From: Siphonodentalium dalli
Taxonomy: Eukaryota > Mollusca > Scaphopoda > Gadilida > Siphonodentaliidae
Reading direction: 5' to 3'
DNA: 64,000 nucleotides
Assembly (NCBI GenBank): GCA_032622095.1
Contig: CP136066.1
Span: forward strand, 98,541,319 to 98,605,318
The notes under the pieces are model-generated. The model made no database searches. It was given only the letters and a program-made list of their open reading frames with translations, and was not told the origin of the DNA. The position numbers were made by a program, and so were the translations under genes. This document shows positions 36,301 to 51,300 of this stretch, one piece after another; within the stretch, counting starts at the first letter, position 1, and each line of letters opens with the position of its first letter.

Positions 36301-39300
36301 ACTACGAAGGCCCACAACTCCGAAGACCCGATTCTCCGACGGCCCACAACTCCGAAGACCCGATTCTCCGACGGCCCATAACTCCGAAGACCCGATTCTC
36401 CGACGGCCCATAACTCCGAAGATCCGATTCTCCAAAAGCCCATAACTCCGAAGGGCCGATTCTCCGAAGACCTATAACTCCGAAGACCTATAACTCTGAA
36501 GGGCCGATTCTCCGAAGACCTATAACTCCGAAGGTCCGATTCTCCGAAGGTCCGATTCTCCGAAGATTTTGTTTTATCGGGGTATTATCGTTTACTAAAT
36601 AGTGTACAGTCCAGTGGCGAAGCCAAGGGGTCCCAAAATTCCCACTGCCCCCATTAAACCTCTACTTGCTATTTCAGACAATATGGGCCCCTACCAAAAC
36701 ATGTCCAATGTCATATAAACGCCCGGAAATCGCTCATGGGGCATCAAAATATTCAAACTTTTCCTACTGCCCCCACCTAAATGGGAAACCTGGCCTGCCA
36801 CTGACTATACACCAGATACTATAACGTTACGTTGGCCCATGAGATGCCAGAGTAAAATGTACAGGGGTGAACGGGGAAGAAGTTGTCGCCCCTGTGCATG
36901 TTAGGCTACTCTGACATTCTTGCAGCGTTTCGTTATAATATACCCGGTGCACACCAGTGGCGGAGCCAGGGTTCCCATTTAGGGGTGCACATTAATTAGC
37001 ATATGTGGGGGATATGTGGGGGATATATCATGCATATGATATGCCGAAAGCATATCACGAAGGCCTGATTTGGGGAGTGCATACATGGGAGGGATCGCCC
37101 CCAATCGTTGGTCCGGGGGCTCCCCTGGGCAGGAACACTGTGAATATTTGAATGCCTAGGAGGGATTTCCTGACGTTTACATGACATTTGACATGTTTTT
37201 TGGGGGCGGTCTTCCCTAGGGCCCCATTGACCCCGCCACTGGACTGTACACTATTTAATAAGCGATAAAACATGATCTTCAGAGAATTGGACCTTCGGAG
37301 AATCGGCCCTTCGGAGTTATAGACCTTCGGAGTTATGGGCGTTCGGAGTTATAGGCCTTCGGAGTTATGGGCTTTCGGAGTTATGGGTCTTCGGAGTTAT
37401 GGGATTTCGGAGAATCGGGACTTCGGAGTTATGGGCTTTCGGAGAATCGGGGCGTCGGAGAATCTGACCTTCGGAGAATCGGACCTTCGGAGTTATGGGT
37501 CTTCGGAAAAACGCTACGTAACCCATTTTTCGTTCAATAGGTTTAAGATTAGGGTTATGGTTGTACACCTGCAATGGGAACTGTTATTTCATTATTTTAA
37601 CTAAATGTTTACTGACATGTGAAAAATCTTAGTATTTTAAAAACAGGGGGGTATCCGTAGTCCCATTGGGACAGTCACACCTCTAGTTTGATTCTATTTG
37701 TCGTTATAAATATATTTATCACACCATGTATTATTCCTTTTTCATAAAAATAAAATAAAACAAGCCGAAGATGATATGTTTAAAAATATTTAAGCATGAA
37801 ATTGGCGACAAGTTACCAGAGTACGTTATACTTATGATAGTTACGTTACGCACACAGTGAACATTCCTCTCAAACTCCATACAGTGCCCTCTATGTTATC
37901 ACTGCGAAATATCTCAGCGTAGCGATGAGAGATAACTCTGCCTGGAGTTTGCATTCACACCATTCAAAAAGTAGAAATCCGGACTCCGCAGATGTCCCCA
38001 ATTGCGCTACACGATACACAAAAAACGTTGAACGTGTGCCGAAATGAGAATCCAATGTCATAATAAATCACATATCTAAAAGATAACTGTCGGGAATTAC
38101 TAGAAATGTAATAGATAAAGAATTTCGCGAGTATCAAACGTGATTGTTAATTTTCCATCGCCAAAAAAATTATTTTATTTTTTTGCGATTTTCCTTTAAA
38201 AGTTGTCGGCGGGTTCGTAAACCAAGCAATTAAATTGCTGTCGCCTAATTGTAAGTATATTTCTGCTGTTTATAGACTTGTATCTTTCCAATGATCAGCT
38301 TAGAAGAAAATTAACCCACCCATTTCATAGACATACAGTATGCTATCCAATGTAATGACTATAATATATTCAATCTGACCATTCTCATATCTCACCTAGT
38401 TATCTCATAATTATGCATTAAAATATGTTATATCCAATCATTATCAATCATATTTTACCAAAATTATAACTGTTATCTTTAACTGTTTTGTATGGTGCTT
38501 CTGCCTGACTATGGACTGAGCTTAATTAGCTTTATCACTCTATAAGCAGGGTTTCCGCCAAGGGGAAATTAATGAGTCCGTATTGGGGAAACACATAATG
38601 TGACGGGACGACCATGGTTCGTCCCGTTGGGCGAAAATTTTGTTATTTGACACTGAATAGTAGCCATTTCCTTGCACCTGAGTGTCACACAAAGAAATCC
38701 AAAGCTACGTATATTACGCAAGTCGATCATTTTCCGTGGGTGCATTAATTCTGTGATTGTATCCAGATAATTAATCATGTAATTACGCACGTAAGACTGC
38801 CGTCTGATTGAAGACTAATGAGACTATATCAAGCTACAACTTACAGTGTTTAAAAATTTATAACTTACAATAAGATTCTGACAGGTATAATGAAATTAAA
38901 CACTAAAAAGCATCTATCCAATACTACCTAGCTGGGAGAATTGAATTAAGTATTTCCTAGAATTTCAAGTAGCTTCCGTGAAAACGAAACTGATTTTTCC
39001 ATGTATTCTTTCAATTGTAAAATTATGTGTGCGCTGTGACGTCATATATATAGCAGGGTTTGTCTGCAGGAGATATTTATAGCGGCGAAATACGAATGTT
39101 AGTGAAATCATTCAAACTCGTAACGCGTAGCTTGTCAATAGTCTGTATTAGTCAAACAACAGTTACTGACGACCGCTGCTATAGAGTTTTAGCCAACGTG
39201 TTATAAAATATAATTGAGTTTTGGCGGGAAATGGGAACATGTGAGCCGTTGTTTGTGTTTGGGGACCCAGGCGGGACAACGAAACTATTATGGACCGTAC

Positions 39301-42300
39301 TTTGACTTTATCTCCATATTGGGTGGGGGTATGTTTTTTGTGTTTATCCTCCATGCATGTTATATGGGTCAAATAAATGGTGTTGTCACTATGAATTCCC
39401 GCTATAAAGACTGATTTGGGACTGGTTCCGTATTATAACAGTACGATAGCACAGGATCTCGGAGGTAGATACCTCCTTTGGTAGGAGAACCGCCTGTTGG
39501 TGTATGTTGATCCCTACTCTGCCTAACTCAGCAATTCGGCATTCCTTGATCAAATTATGTAATCGTACGATAGCACGGGATCTCCGAGCGTGAGTAGTTT
39601 CAACCACAGAAATCCCGTGCGAAGTAATATCCGTACTCAGCAGTCCGACATTCTTTGATGTTACCGCGACATTTATTACGTTGTATATAACGTCGCTATT
39701 TCAATGCGCACCAAACATTACGTTGTAGTTTTGGCGCTTTGATTTCAAAGGGTTATGCTGTACAGGTAAAGTACTGTACTCAATTAACCCGTTTTTCACC
39801 AGTATTCTGTTCAACCCCCCGAACTCCGGTTGCAGCCGGATTTTTTATGACATATTGCTACTGACTTTTGGTACATGTATGAATCAAAAAGATCATCTGC
39901 GAGGGGAATGGGTCCGTGGGACGGACCCGCAGCCGGCCTGGCGGAAATCCTGCTATAAGACATATCTATTTTTGAGTGACCTAATAGGTTGAAATCGAAT
40001 GCCATATCCATGTTCATATAGAAGGAGCCCAATAAGTCTTATGCCACTTTTGAACTTAAAGGTACTCAATCCGATTCGATGGTCCCCATATCAGATTCCA
40101 ACAACAATTTTTTTGAAATGCCGCTTCAGTTATCAGAATCGACTAATTGCCCAAAAATAAATCTAACCACAGTCCACTTAGTATAAAATTGCCCAAAACC
40201 TGTTATTTATCAACATTTTGTACAAGAAAATTTGCCGGTTTGTCAAATATCTGACACAAAAAGGCCACTTAATTTGTAGAGTTATCCATCTTCATCTGCT
40301 ATTTGGTCTTCTCATCGACTTTTACTGGGCCACTTTAAAATATTCCAGGTGGTGAAAAATAATAGATTTTAAAAATCGATATCGGCTCACTCTGAGCTTT
40401 GATGAATGGGTTCCTCGATTCAAATCAAATATTTTTTACCCCCAAGCCAAATAAATAGCAACTGAGGGGTGCTTAATCGGATTGAGTACCTTTAATATTA
40501 AGGTGTGAATTGTTTAAAAGGTTGGTGTAAGGATTTATGTGTGATCGGCCTCTCGTTTTTTATTATACACCTGTTTGAAAAGACGGTTGTATTATGTAAA
40601 TGGGTTGTCCGTCCGTCGTCCATCTGTCCGCTTTTGGTTTCCGGATGATAACTTTAGATTGAGTCGAGTGAACTGAACCAAACTTGGTATATTAGTTTAC
40701 CACCCCAAAATACAGATCAAGTTCGAATATGGGTTTAGTCCGCATGATTTTGACTGAGTTATGCCCCTTGTTCGACTTATATTTTACCTGATATGCGGTT
40801 TCCAGATGATAACTTTAGATTGAATCGAGTGAACTGAACCAAATATGGTATACAGATCAAGTTCAAATATGGGTTCTGTCTACATGCCCCACTCGACTCC
40901 AGAAATGGGCATATTATGCCACGCCCCGACGGCATGCTCTTGTTTGGATATCGTTTATGTAAACCTTTTTCGCGTGCCTTAGCCATCAAATCACATTTCA
41001 ATGACACATTAATCAGTCTATTTTGATCAAACTGGACAATCACCTTGTATTATATAATAAGATAGGATACTATTTCAATATCTAGAACTGCATCCATGAC
41101 CATTTATGTTAGGAATAATAAAATATTAAAAATAAAATTTGACCTCCCGCCCAATTTTTCTGAAAAAGTTTTATGTAAATCAAGCAATTTTTTATATTGG
41201 CCTTACATAGCCCATCTGTATTACACTAATTCCTGTTAGTTGATTGGTCAACTGCCAATTGTATCGCCTGTTTCATATCGCAATTCTACAGATCGTAACA
41301 CTAACACGACATCACAAATTGTTGACCTAATTACTAAAAGCAGTTGGCAGGATAATTGGGCGTGCTTTTAAAAGTTCAGCTGAATAGCATCTGAAGCCAG
41401 TTATTTTTATCAATCACGTGACCATTGCTAATTGCTTGAAAATGCTGCGCAAATATTATTGAAATCATCTCTTTCCACCCAACAAACAAAATGTCGGTTA
41501 TCGACAGTGGGAGCAAAACATAAATATAAGAAATTAAAACATATTTGTGTTGATATGAACTTCGTGCGTGGCAATTTGTCTTTTATTGTGTGCATCAAAA
41601 TCATGTTAGTATCACTATTTGCTTTATTACACTGAACAATATATTGGAATTCAAATCTGACTCATATAGTACACTTATTGAATCCAAACAGTGTCATTTT
41701 ATTAGTGAAAATTTAACAAAATGTGCTACACCTTGCTATATCATACTACGGAGGCATAGTCATCGTTCTTGTTTTAGTCTTATTTTTTTTTTATTAGGAA
41801 GTTGGAAAAGTCATTCAGAGAAAAGATAAAGGGTCTGACTCAAGAACTCGAGAAAGAGCAGGAGTTGAATGGGATGTTGGAATCTCGCTTCCGAGACCAA
41901 TGCGATGGAGCTACGGAAGAACAAAAACACGATGAATTCAGACTCAGAGAACAGCTGTTGATAGCACAAAAGGTATTTGAGAAAAAATGTTTTACAAATA
42001 TAGGGAGTGCAAAATCCAAAGATTCGTCAAAATTGTCTCCAAATTGTGGGAAGATGTCTCACTCTCACATCACAGTGAAAGTGATAGTGAATGACCTATG
42101 TATATATTTTTCTAGGTCATTATGAATCCTGTCCTCATATAGATATGGCTGTTGAGAGGATATAAGTGTTCAAGTTACTCTGGTTAGGCCAAAAAATTAT
42201 AAACCTGTGTTTCTGGTGATATGCAAAAAACAAATAGGGGTTGGGGTGGCTTTTCATTTTATGTTATTTTTTCATTTTATTTCCAACTTTGCTCAAAATA

Positions 42301-45300
42301 AATATGAATACCCCCAGACTGATTCTCCTTGTTTCTAATGTACTATAAAATATATAATGATATTAGAATATAGTGTAATTTATTGTTTTTTTGAATAAAA
42401 CATGAAAAAATTATTTTGATTCGGCTGTGACCTAATTGAAGTGTGGTATATTTTCCAGTTTAACAGTACATGCGATGTGTCCTTTTTACATGGAAATGAA
42501 TCAGTTTACACAGAAAATAAAATCGGATGCGTACTAATTTAGCAAAATCAATAAAATGAAAATTTTGGCGGCGGGCGGGTAAACAGAAACACAGGTCTTT
42601 TATTTTTGCCTATAAATAAATGTTCAAGTGACTTTGGTTACCACTTTTTGAGGTAGTGAAATTTGAATGCCAAAATCTCTTTCAATTTTTGCAGTAACTG
42701 AGATTAGGTGTCAGAATAGCTCAGTGGTCTAATAGCTTGCTAAAACCTTAGAAACTATGGAAAATATGAATATTGAAATGCCAGTGGTGATATCTGGCCA
42801 CCATTTTCAAGCAAATTATATCAAACTAGCTCTACATGAATTTGACAATCAAATGATAATTCAAGGCTATTCCCAGGCAAATACACTGTCAGTGATGTTA
42901 AAGGCCCACTTAATTTTCGGGTCACCAATTATTTTGTTATAGTGCCTTGATATGCGGTTTTAATAACAATCTATGCCACAATATATGGTTAAAATACTAT
43001 AATTCGTCACCATTTGAAATGTCTGTGTCTCAGAAGAAGCCCATAGAGAAATAGAAAAGAGCTGAAATCATAGAAAGATTCCCCGTTATGACTCCCAGAA
43101 ATACAACAGAATTCAAACTAAAAATTATTTTCAATGGAAGGGGAATAACTATAACTTTAAGATATAGAGTTATTCCCCCTCCATTGAAAGTAATACACTT
43201 TGCACTACAAAACAGATGAAACTTAAACACAAAAACATGTCATTACTTCAATCTTGATGACAAAACGCGTTGGCAACTCAACAAAAAAAACATATCCACC
43301 TTTTATTACACCAGCTAAGTTGATAATACAATGTTTTTTGGAGCTTCCTCTTTCAAATCGTATATAATATGGCATATATTTCATATATGTGATCTGGGGG
43401 TTCGAAAATTAAGTGGGCCTTTAAAGGCATGGATAGCCTTCGCGTGGGTATTTCTGTTAAAATAGTTACATCTGTTAAAACTGCCATAACCAAAAGGAAT
43501 ACTAAAATATAGATATACTTTATTCTTATACCAATCATAAATATCAAATGAATATTATGCCATTGTCAAGTTAGTAACAAAGCATATGAACTAATGACAA
43601 TAACATATTATTTACGAGATGATATCTATGATTGGAATAAGAACAAAATATATCTATATTTTAATATTTCTGTTTATGGCAGATTAATGGGTGTGACTAT
43701 TTTAACAGCATACCCACCGCGAAGGCCACCCGTGCCTTTAAAACAGGTTCATATATGTTCCTGCAGAACGTTGAGTATTCAATTCAGTTTTAGATTGTGT
43801 TTTCCCAGTATTATGATGCACTCTTTGTCTAAAATTGTTGGTTTTTGTTAAGCGATCGGCTATGATATATCACCCTTAATTTCTATCTAATATATATTTT
43901 GGGACTTCTGTCTGTGTGTTAGCTATGGCCGGGAAAACGACTGGACCGATTGAGCTCAAACTTCCAATCAAAGGTTAAAAAATCACGGGCAGTGTTTACC
44001 TCCGTTTTGGAGAAGCTCCGAGCACTGGCCCTTCTCCACTCCCAGTCACCAAAATGACCGTCCTTGGCACTGTGGGGTTAATCGCGTTGATAGTTAAAGA
44101 GCATTCGTATCTGCAGTGTCGTTGATAAAGAGCGTATGCGTGTAGTGTGATTCTTATGTCTGGGGCGAGACGTGAATGTGTCTGTATCCAGACATGAGCG
44201 TGTTGTGTGATTCTTATGTCTGTCTTCATACTTAGGGGTTCCAAGGAATGGGGGAGATTTTCATCGGGTAAGTTTTTCCGCCCGAGGTGATCTTCACCTT
44301 GAAACGGGTACCCACAAACTTACCTCTTTTAGGGACGGGTACCTTCACGGGACGGGTACCATCATTTCTCTTGATTAAAAAGGCAGAATTAACTCAAATT
44401 AAATTAAAAAATTAACGGATTTCGACGAAATTTGATACCTAGGGATACTTTTGTTGGGGGAGTGTTTTCGATGGGTCAAATTGTGACCCCGACCTGACCT
44501 TGACCTTCAAAATGGTCAGTTCAAGGTCAAAGCGGGTAAAACGGACGGATTTCAACAAAATTTTATACCTAGGGTTAATTTTGTCCGTGGAGTGTTTTGG
44601 ACGGGTCAAATCATTATCCCGACCTGACCTTGACCTTCAAAATGGTCAATTCAAGGTCAAAGCCCGGACGAAGTCGGGTCACGTACTGCTAGTACTATAT
44701 AATCATTGACGAGTAGTTCCCTCAGGAAATGTTCAGATAATAAGGTCGTTTGTTGAACTTATTATCTGAACATTTCCCATCACTAAATATGAATGAAACC
44801 TTCTGCACTTGTATCAGCTTTTCATCATACTCTCATCTGCTTTTACTACCCGAACATCCTTCCTGATGAATAATACATCATTGCAGTATATACTTTTATA
44901 ACTGAGTTGGAGAATCCATTTAGTATTGAAAGGGATAAACATGGAGGTTCAAATTGAAGGGATCATTTCATGGCAACTAGTCCATATGCTGTCAGTATAT
45001 TAGATTAAGCAAAATTTACCAAGTATATTATTTGACATCGCACACTTTTATGCGTCTGAAAATGATGTTCATTACTTTAACCCTTTCATGACGAGAGCTG
45101 TTTGGTGCAGCATTAAAGATCCTGTGCCAGTGTATTCTCTTATATAGGGAGCCTCATATATACAAAAGAATGCACTGGATTACAAGGTCAATGTAAATAT
45201 TGTTAGGCCAATCCATTCTCTTATATATAAGAGAAGGCATTGGCACAGGGTTTTCAAAAATTTCAGGAAGCCTCAGTCATGGAAGGGTAAAAATTACAAC

Positions 45301-48300
45301 AGCAAAACTTTATTTTCAGCTACCAAATGTAAATCAAACAAAATTCCTATAAAGATGGTTTATCTCTTCCTATAACAAGTTTTATATAGTTTCCTGGGCA
45401 TATAATAATAAATATGAATCAAAGACCCCTGACCAGGAATGCTTCTATCAATTAGTATTGATTTTATTTCATATTTTCTGGACCTCATTCGGCTTCCATT
45501 GGCCTTTCTTCAGAAACTTCTATAGAAAGTTTTCTTTTTTAATTTAGTTTCTCTATATTGGTAGATGACGCAATGCATAATCGAGGTGGCCAATGGGTGC
45601 ACATCACCATCTTCACCATCTGGGAACTTAAATCTGAGTCTGGGTCTCCCATAGCAGAGGCCAAGAAGAATTTGGTCCCTAGAGGATGAATTTGGTAATG
45701 CTAGCCCGCTGTTTGGTGTAGTGTCACTAAATTCACCCTCTGCGGACCTCATTCTGCAAAAGTCTGGCACCATATTTTAACCCCTTTAGTTCACATGGCA
45801 GAGAAAGAGAGAGAAACATCTGAAAACTTAAATTTCTGCTAAATAGGACCTTTTTTCAGGAGTTTATTAGCAAGGCTGCAAATAGTGTGTCTTGTCATTT
45901 GCAGAATGAGGTCCCCAGAGGGAACCTCATTCTGCTTTGGTCTCAACTGCTATGGGAGACCTAGGATAAGATTGAAGTTCCCCAGTTGAAGTTGGTGATG
46001 TTCACCCATTAGTCACCTTGATTATGCATTTTATCTTCTGCAAATCAGGGATATAGAAACTGAACAGAAGGGAAAAAGTAACTAAAGACAATGTCAATTT
46101 GAAACTATAGATACTTTCCAGAAGATGAGGCCTAAACAGAATGAGTTCCCTGGAGGGTTAATTTAGTGATGCTAGCCCACAATGCGGGATAGCATCACTA
46201 AATTCACCCTCTGGGGATCTCATTCTGCAAATGACAGACACACTATTTGCAGGCTCGTTTATTACTGTAATCTTATCCCAAAAATATTTTACTTATTTCA
46301 GGAGATACAGAAGCTAGAAACAGAGTTGGAGACAAAAACATCAAAGATTACCTCCCTTGAAAAACAGCTGACAGCACTCAAAAAGCAGATCGATTCTACT
46401 GAAGGGCTGCAAAAACGGGTGAGAGTCACGACCTTCTTGTGCATAGAAAATAGAAAAAAAATAACATTTCGCACTCATTAAACTGAGAGTCGGAGGGCAT
46501 ATGCCACACTTCTGTTTGCACTTGATATATTTGAATGCTTAAAATAAGCATGTTAAAGGGATTTGAATATACAGTGCTTGAAAACGAACACAACACCTTC
46601 GCCTTCAACCAATGGTTTGTTCAACATGACTTTTAACCAATATATTTCTGATAAAATCACAAGTGAACCCCACTTTCCTCGCTGATATATTGATATGCAG
46701 CTTAGAGTTAAAAATTAATCACGAAAACCTCGATGTCAAAAGTGACGTTTTCCAATTTGACTTTCATTTGGCCAGCTATGAGTTAATATGCTTCCAATTC
46801 GGAACAAATCTTTGTGCTGTCACAAGTCGATTCAAAGCATTGCACTGAATCTAGTACGTGCTACCCTTTTGCAAATATTATGTCGATGAAAAATAGCACA
46901 ATTATCCATGACCCTTCTTGTCATAGATATTAATTCCTGTTAGGCAGATTTGCATCTGAAACTTTCCCACCATTCACCCGCATATTATAAGTAAAAAATA
47001 TACTCATCTTGTCATGTCTTATATATCAGATCATCTCTAACCAGTCAGGTTCTTGTTGTCTGATACTGGAGCAATGGGTATGGCTGCCTCTGGGACGTGA
47101 TGAAATCTTGTAATGTATGAAATTCCTGCCCTTGTTTTTAGAAACGATTGACATCCTTATCAATTACATAACAACATGACCTATGAAACATATGTCTGTT
47201 CCTATAACTGTTTTAGATTGTAATTTTCCACGAAGAACACAGGCAAAATTTTATCTACTGACAAAACATGCCCATCAACAGCTGATCCTTGACCAATGAA
47301 TTTATATGAGAGTCAATTGTGCTGTTTGTAGAAAAGCCGAGATTAAAATTTTATACCTGTAGCTTGCAAGACCAGACTGGCTAAAGAGACCCAGAACCCA
47401 GAACATTATTTCACTCAGTAAGCTTGTCCATGCCTCAAACACATTAACACTAATCACCTGCCTTTAGCATGTGATCGCCAATGAACAATGAATCAGTTGT
47501 ACCTTACGCTTCACACAAAAGTTTTGTACTATACTGCGGAACATACAAAACTAATATTTCCAATTGATCCCAAACTTCATATGGCTCTTCGGGCTGTTGA
47601 CCTCTGGTATTATTTAAACATTGGAACTTTTCGCATTCCTTATCAGTCCATTCACTTTTATCTATGACATTACCACTCCCCAAGTTGAGCTACAATGTCA
47701 TTGACACTTTCATTCTTCACTCACATGTGACACAGATTGATGACCTAGAGAGCAGAGATGGTTTGTTGACAGATGAAGACAAACTGGTTGTCATGACAAA
47801 TCTGACCAAGTTAGAAGAAGAGAACAAGGTACTGTATACACCAGTCAGTAAGCCCATCACTGAGGATAAGCCCAGTCTATGTATATGTTAGTAAACACAT
47901 CCCTGAGGATAAGTCCAGTCTATGTATCCGTTAGTAAGCCCATCCCTGAGGATAAGCCCAGTCTATGTATCCGTTAGTAAACCCATCCCTGAGGATAAGC
48001 CCAGTCTATGTATCCGTTAGTAAGCCCATCCCTGAGGATAAGCCCAGTCTATGTATCCGTTAGTAAACCCATCCCTGAGGATAAGCCCAGTCTATGTATC
48101 CGTTAGTAAACCCATCCCTGAGGATAAGCCCAGTCTATGGTTTTGCTCCCATATCAATCATGGGGTTGTCCACCCAATGTTAGTAAATTAATCAACATCA
48201 AAGAATGTGGTAACCCTTTACACCTCTAGTCATTGTAAAGTATCCACTGTCTGCTTTGTTGTCCCTCGACATTCGGCGGACTATAGTAATGACCCTCATC

Positions 48301-51300
48301 CGTCCATGTGTGCATCCGTCCCTCCATCCGAGTCTGAATTCATTTGTCATTTTCTGGTCAATTTTTTTAAATCTTGCACATTTATCAACCAGAATAGGAA
48401 CTTGCACACATGCGATTTAAGTTTGGTTGGACAACGCCACAGAAAAAAACATAAAATTATCACTCTTCTACACTCTTCAACAAGAAAGAATCACCATCTG
48501 AGAAAGGTTTAACCCTTTACCCAACAAACCGGCCAAAACCGGCCAAATAAAGCTTCAACAGCCTAAAATATCTTCGGTCTGTCTCAATAGAACCATACAC
48601 ATATGGATATCATTGGAACCGGCTCCTTGACCACATTGTGATGGTTACAGTTATGCCCTGTGCCAATGCATTCTCTTATATATGCGAGTCGACCATAGGT
48701 CGCCTCGCATATATAAGAGAATGCATTGGCCTAAAAAAAATCTTTTTTTAACACTTTTTACCATTTTTTCTTACATTCTTTAACAATTTTATAATTTTTA
48801 ATGTGTTAAGCCAATGCATTCTCTTATATATGCGAGGCGACCTATGGTCGACTCGCATATATAAGAGAATGCATTGGCACAGGGCCGTTCTGTTGGGTAA
48901 AGGGTTAAGTGCGAGAAAAATATTGTGTGAACTTTCTGTTGGCAAAATGCAAATTCAGAAAATAATTCAAAACAAAGATTCGATCGAAAAGATAATTATA
49001 TTATATATGTGTGCTTTTAGAATACTGAGCTATGTTCCCATCAAACATTTTAAAGAATTTGACCTTTTTGGTATGTCACTCCAATGGAAGACCACCTGTC
49101 TTAAAAGACCATTTTTTCCTGAACAATGACAGGTTTTACTGTAGTAAAAGATTTCTAGGGCTTCGGGAAGTTACGAGAACTGATTCCATTTCAATTGTTT
49201 ACGAGAATGATGATAACGAGAGCAAAGATAATATGATGGTAATGATGATGACAACAGATTATGACAATGATGAAGACGACAATAAATATGATGACAATGA
49301 TGCTGTTGGTGATTCTGATGATGAAGATAATGGTGGTGGTGATGATAATAATGATGATGCCATTCAATAGTAGCCCTTCTTTGTATGACCGTTTAAAAGA
49401 TACAGGACATATTATGTTATTGGTCTGTCTGTTCTCACTTTTGATGTTCGTGAGGTAAATATTGTGTCCAGCCCATATTAATAATGAGCTAAAATATTTT
49501 GAGATAAGCTCCTACTGTGGAGAGAAAAATTCACAAAAAGATTTTTTATGATGTTTTTTCTCAGAAAAACAGAACATATAAATTAGCTCCTAAAGTTTGG
49601 ACCAACACGTCAAATCAATATGGACTCTTTTATTCCAGTTAGTGAGGCAAAGTGTCCATGTACAGTAATGCCCTAAATGATCGACTCCTTAACCACAGCA
49701 GAATTATGGGTAATTTTTCAGGATTTAGTCCGAAATATGGCTTGTTGCCATTCATCGGAATACGGCCATATTTCCGATTAAATCCTGAAAAATTACCCAT
49801 AATTCTACTGTGGTTAAGGAGTGGATTATTTAGGGCATTACTGTACTATGAGTTATTATACTGTCCATATATAGTCAGGCAAAAATGTCAAGATAGTGAT
49901 GCAAAGTGTTCATGAATTAAGAACTACAACAAATAGTGAGGCAAAGTTCATTTATAAGGAAAAATACAATATACACATCTGTTATATCTCGGTGGCGATT
50001 GGAATTTTAGTGCTTTTTAGCTAACCTCTTAATTAGGAATGGATAAAAGCTCATATATATGAACAATTAACTTAACTCATAACCACCAAATTTTAGAACC
50101 CGTTTTGATAATTCATAAATTTGGACACAAATTAACTCATAAAATATTATCTCACAAATGCTGTTTGTTGGTAGTACCATTTGTTCCCTTTTGATATCTG
50201 GATGATAACTGGCCTTTTTTGTTGGAATTTGCACAAAATTTTTGTTTCCAGATGATAACTTTGGTAAGTCTGAACTCAATGGAATGAAATTTAGAATGTG
50301 AGTTTACTAGCACAAAATACAAGTTCGAATTTGGGTTCCGCCCACCAGTTATCACCAGAGTTACTGCCCTTTGTTGGAATTACAACAGACATATTTTGCC
50401 ATGCTCTAGCTATGCTTTTAATTGTCCTCCATGCAAACATTTGTGGCATTCCCCGCTCTAAGCCGAGTGTCAGAGACATATGTTATGCTTCGAGTTGCAA
50501 TTGTTCACACAGAGCAATAAATAATTTTCTGATATTTTTGTCTCATTTTGCCACTTAAGGTTTTGAGAGACCGAAATGATATGTTGGAAGAAGAATTAGA
50601 GAGTCTGAAACATCGGGATGGTAGGCATCTTGCCATAGCTGCTCATACAGTGCAACCCGAGTCCTTATGTAATGAAGGATCAGTTCTATCGGAGTATATC
50701 AGACCACACAAATTCTTTGCAAGATCCTTCTCGGGGTCTTTTGGTGAGTATATTCACCCAATATATTTCCGTCAATTAAAAACATCTGCCTTCATATTCA
50801 CCAGCCAAGCCTGGATATAGTGTGTCTGAGATTTGCAGAATGAGGTCCCCAGTGGGTGAATTTAGTGATGCTACCGTGCACAGTGGGCTAATATCACCAA
50901 TTTCATTCCCTGGGAACCTCATTCTGCTTAGGCCTAATCTTCTGGGAAGTATCTCGAGTCTCAAATTAACATATTTTTAGTTACCTTTTCCTGCAGTTTC
51001 TATATCTCTTAATTTGCAGAAGATAAAATGCATAATTGAGGTGACTAATCTGAGCAGAATGAGGTTCCCAGAGGGTGAATTCAGTGGTGCTAGCCTTCCA
51101 TGCGGGATAGCATCACTAAATTCACAGTCTGGGAACCTCATTCTGCAAATTTCAGACATACTATATCCAGACTTGTCACAAGCCAGTTTATTTAAAAGCT
51201 GGCAGTTTATTTCATAGCGGCTCAATACAAGGGTATCTGGGATTTTCCTTAACATTTAACCCTTTCATGATGGGAGCTGCACTGGTGCAGCATTAAAGAT

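Noticed and set aside
42707-42780. tRNA-like sequence with box A TAGCTCAGTGG
   Set aside because: No box B and no cloverleaf closing stem could be found.
49032-49370. Acidic Asp/Asn-rich open frame
   Set aside because: Produced by a GAT/ATG trinucleotide tract in intron 12; no splice link.
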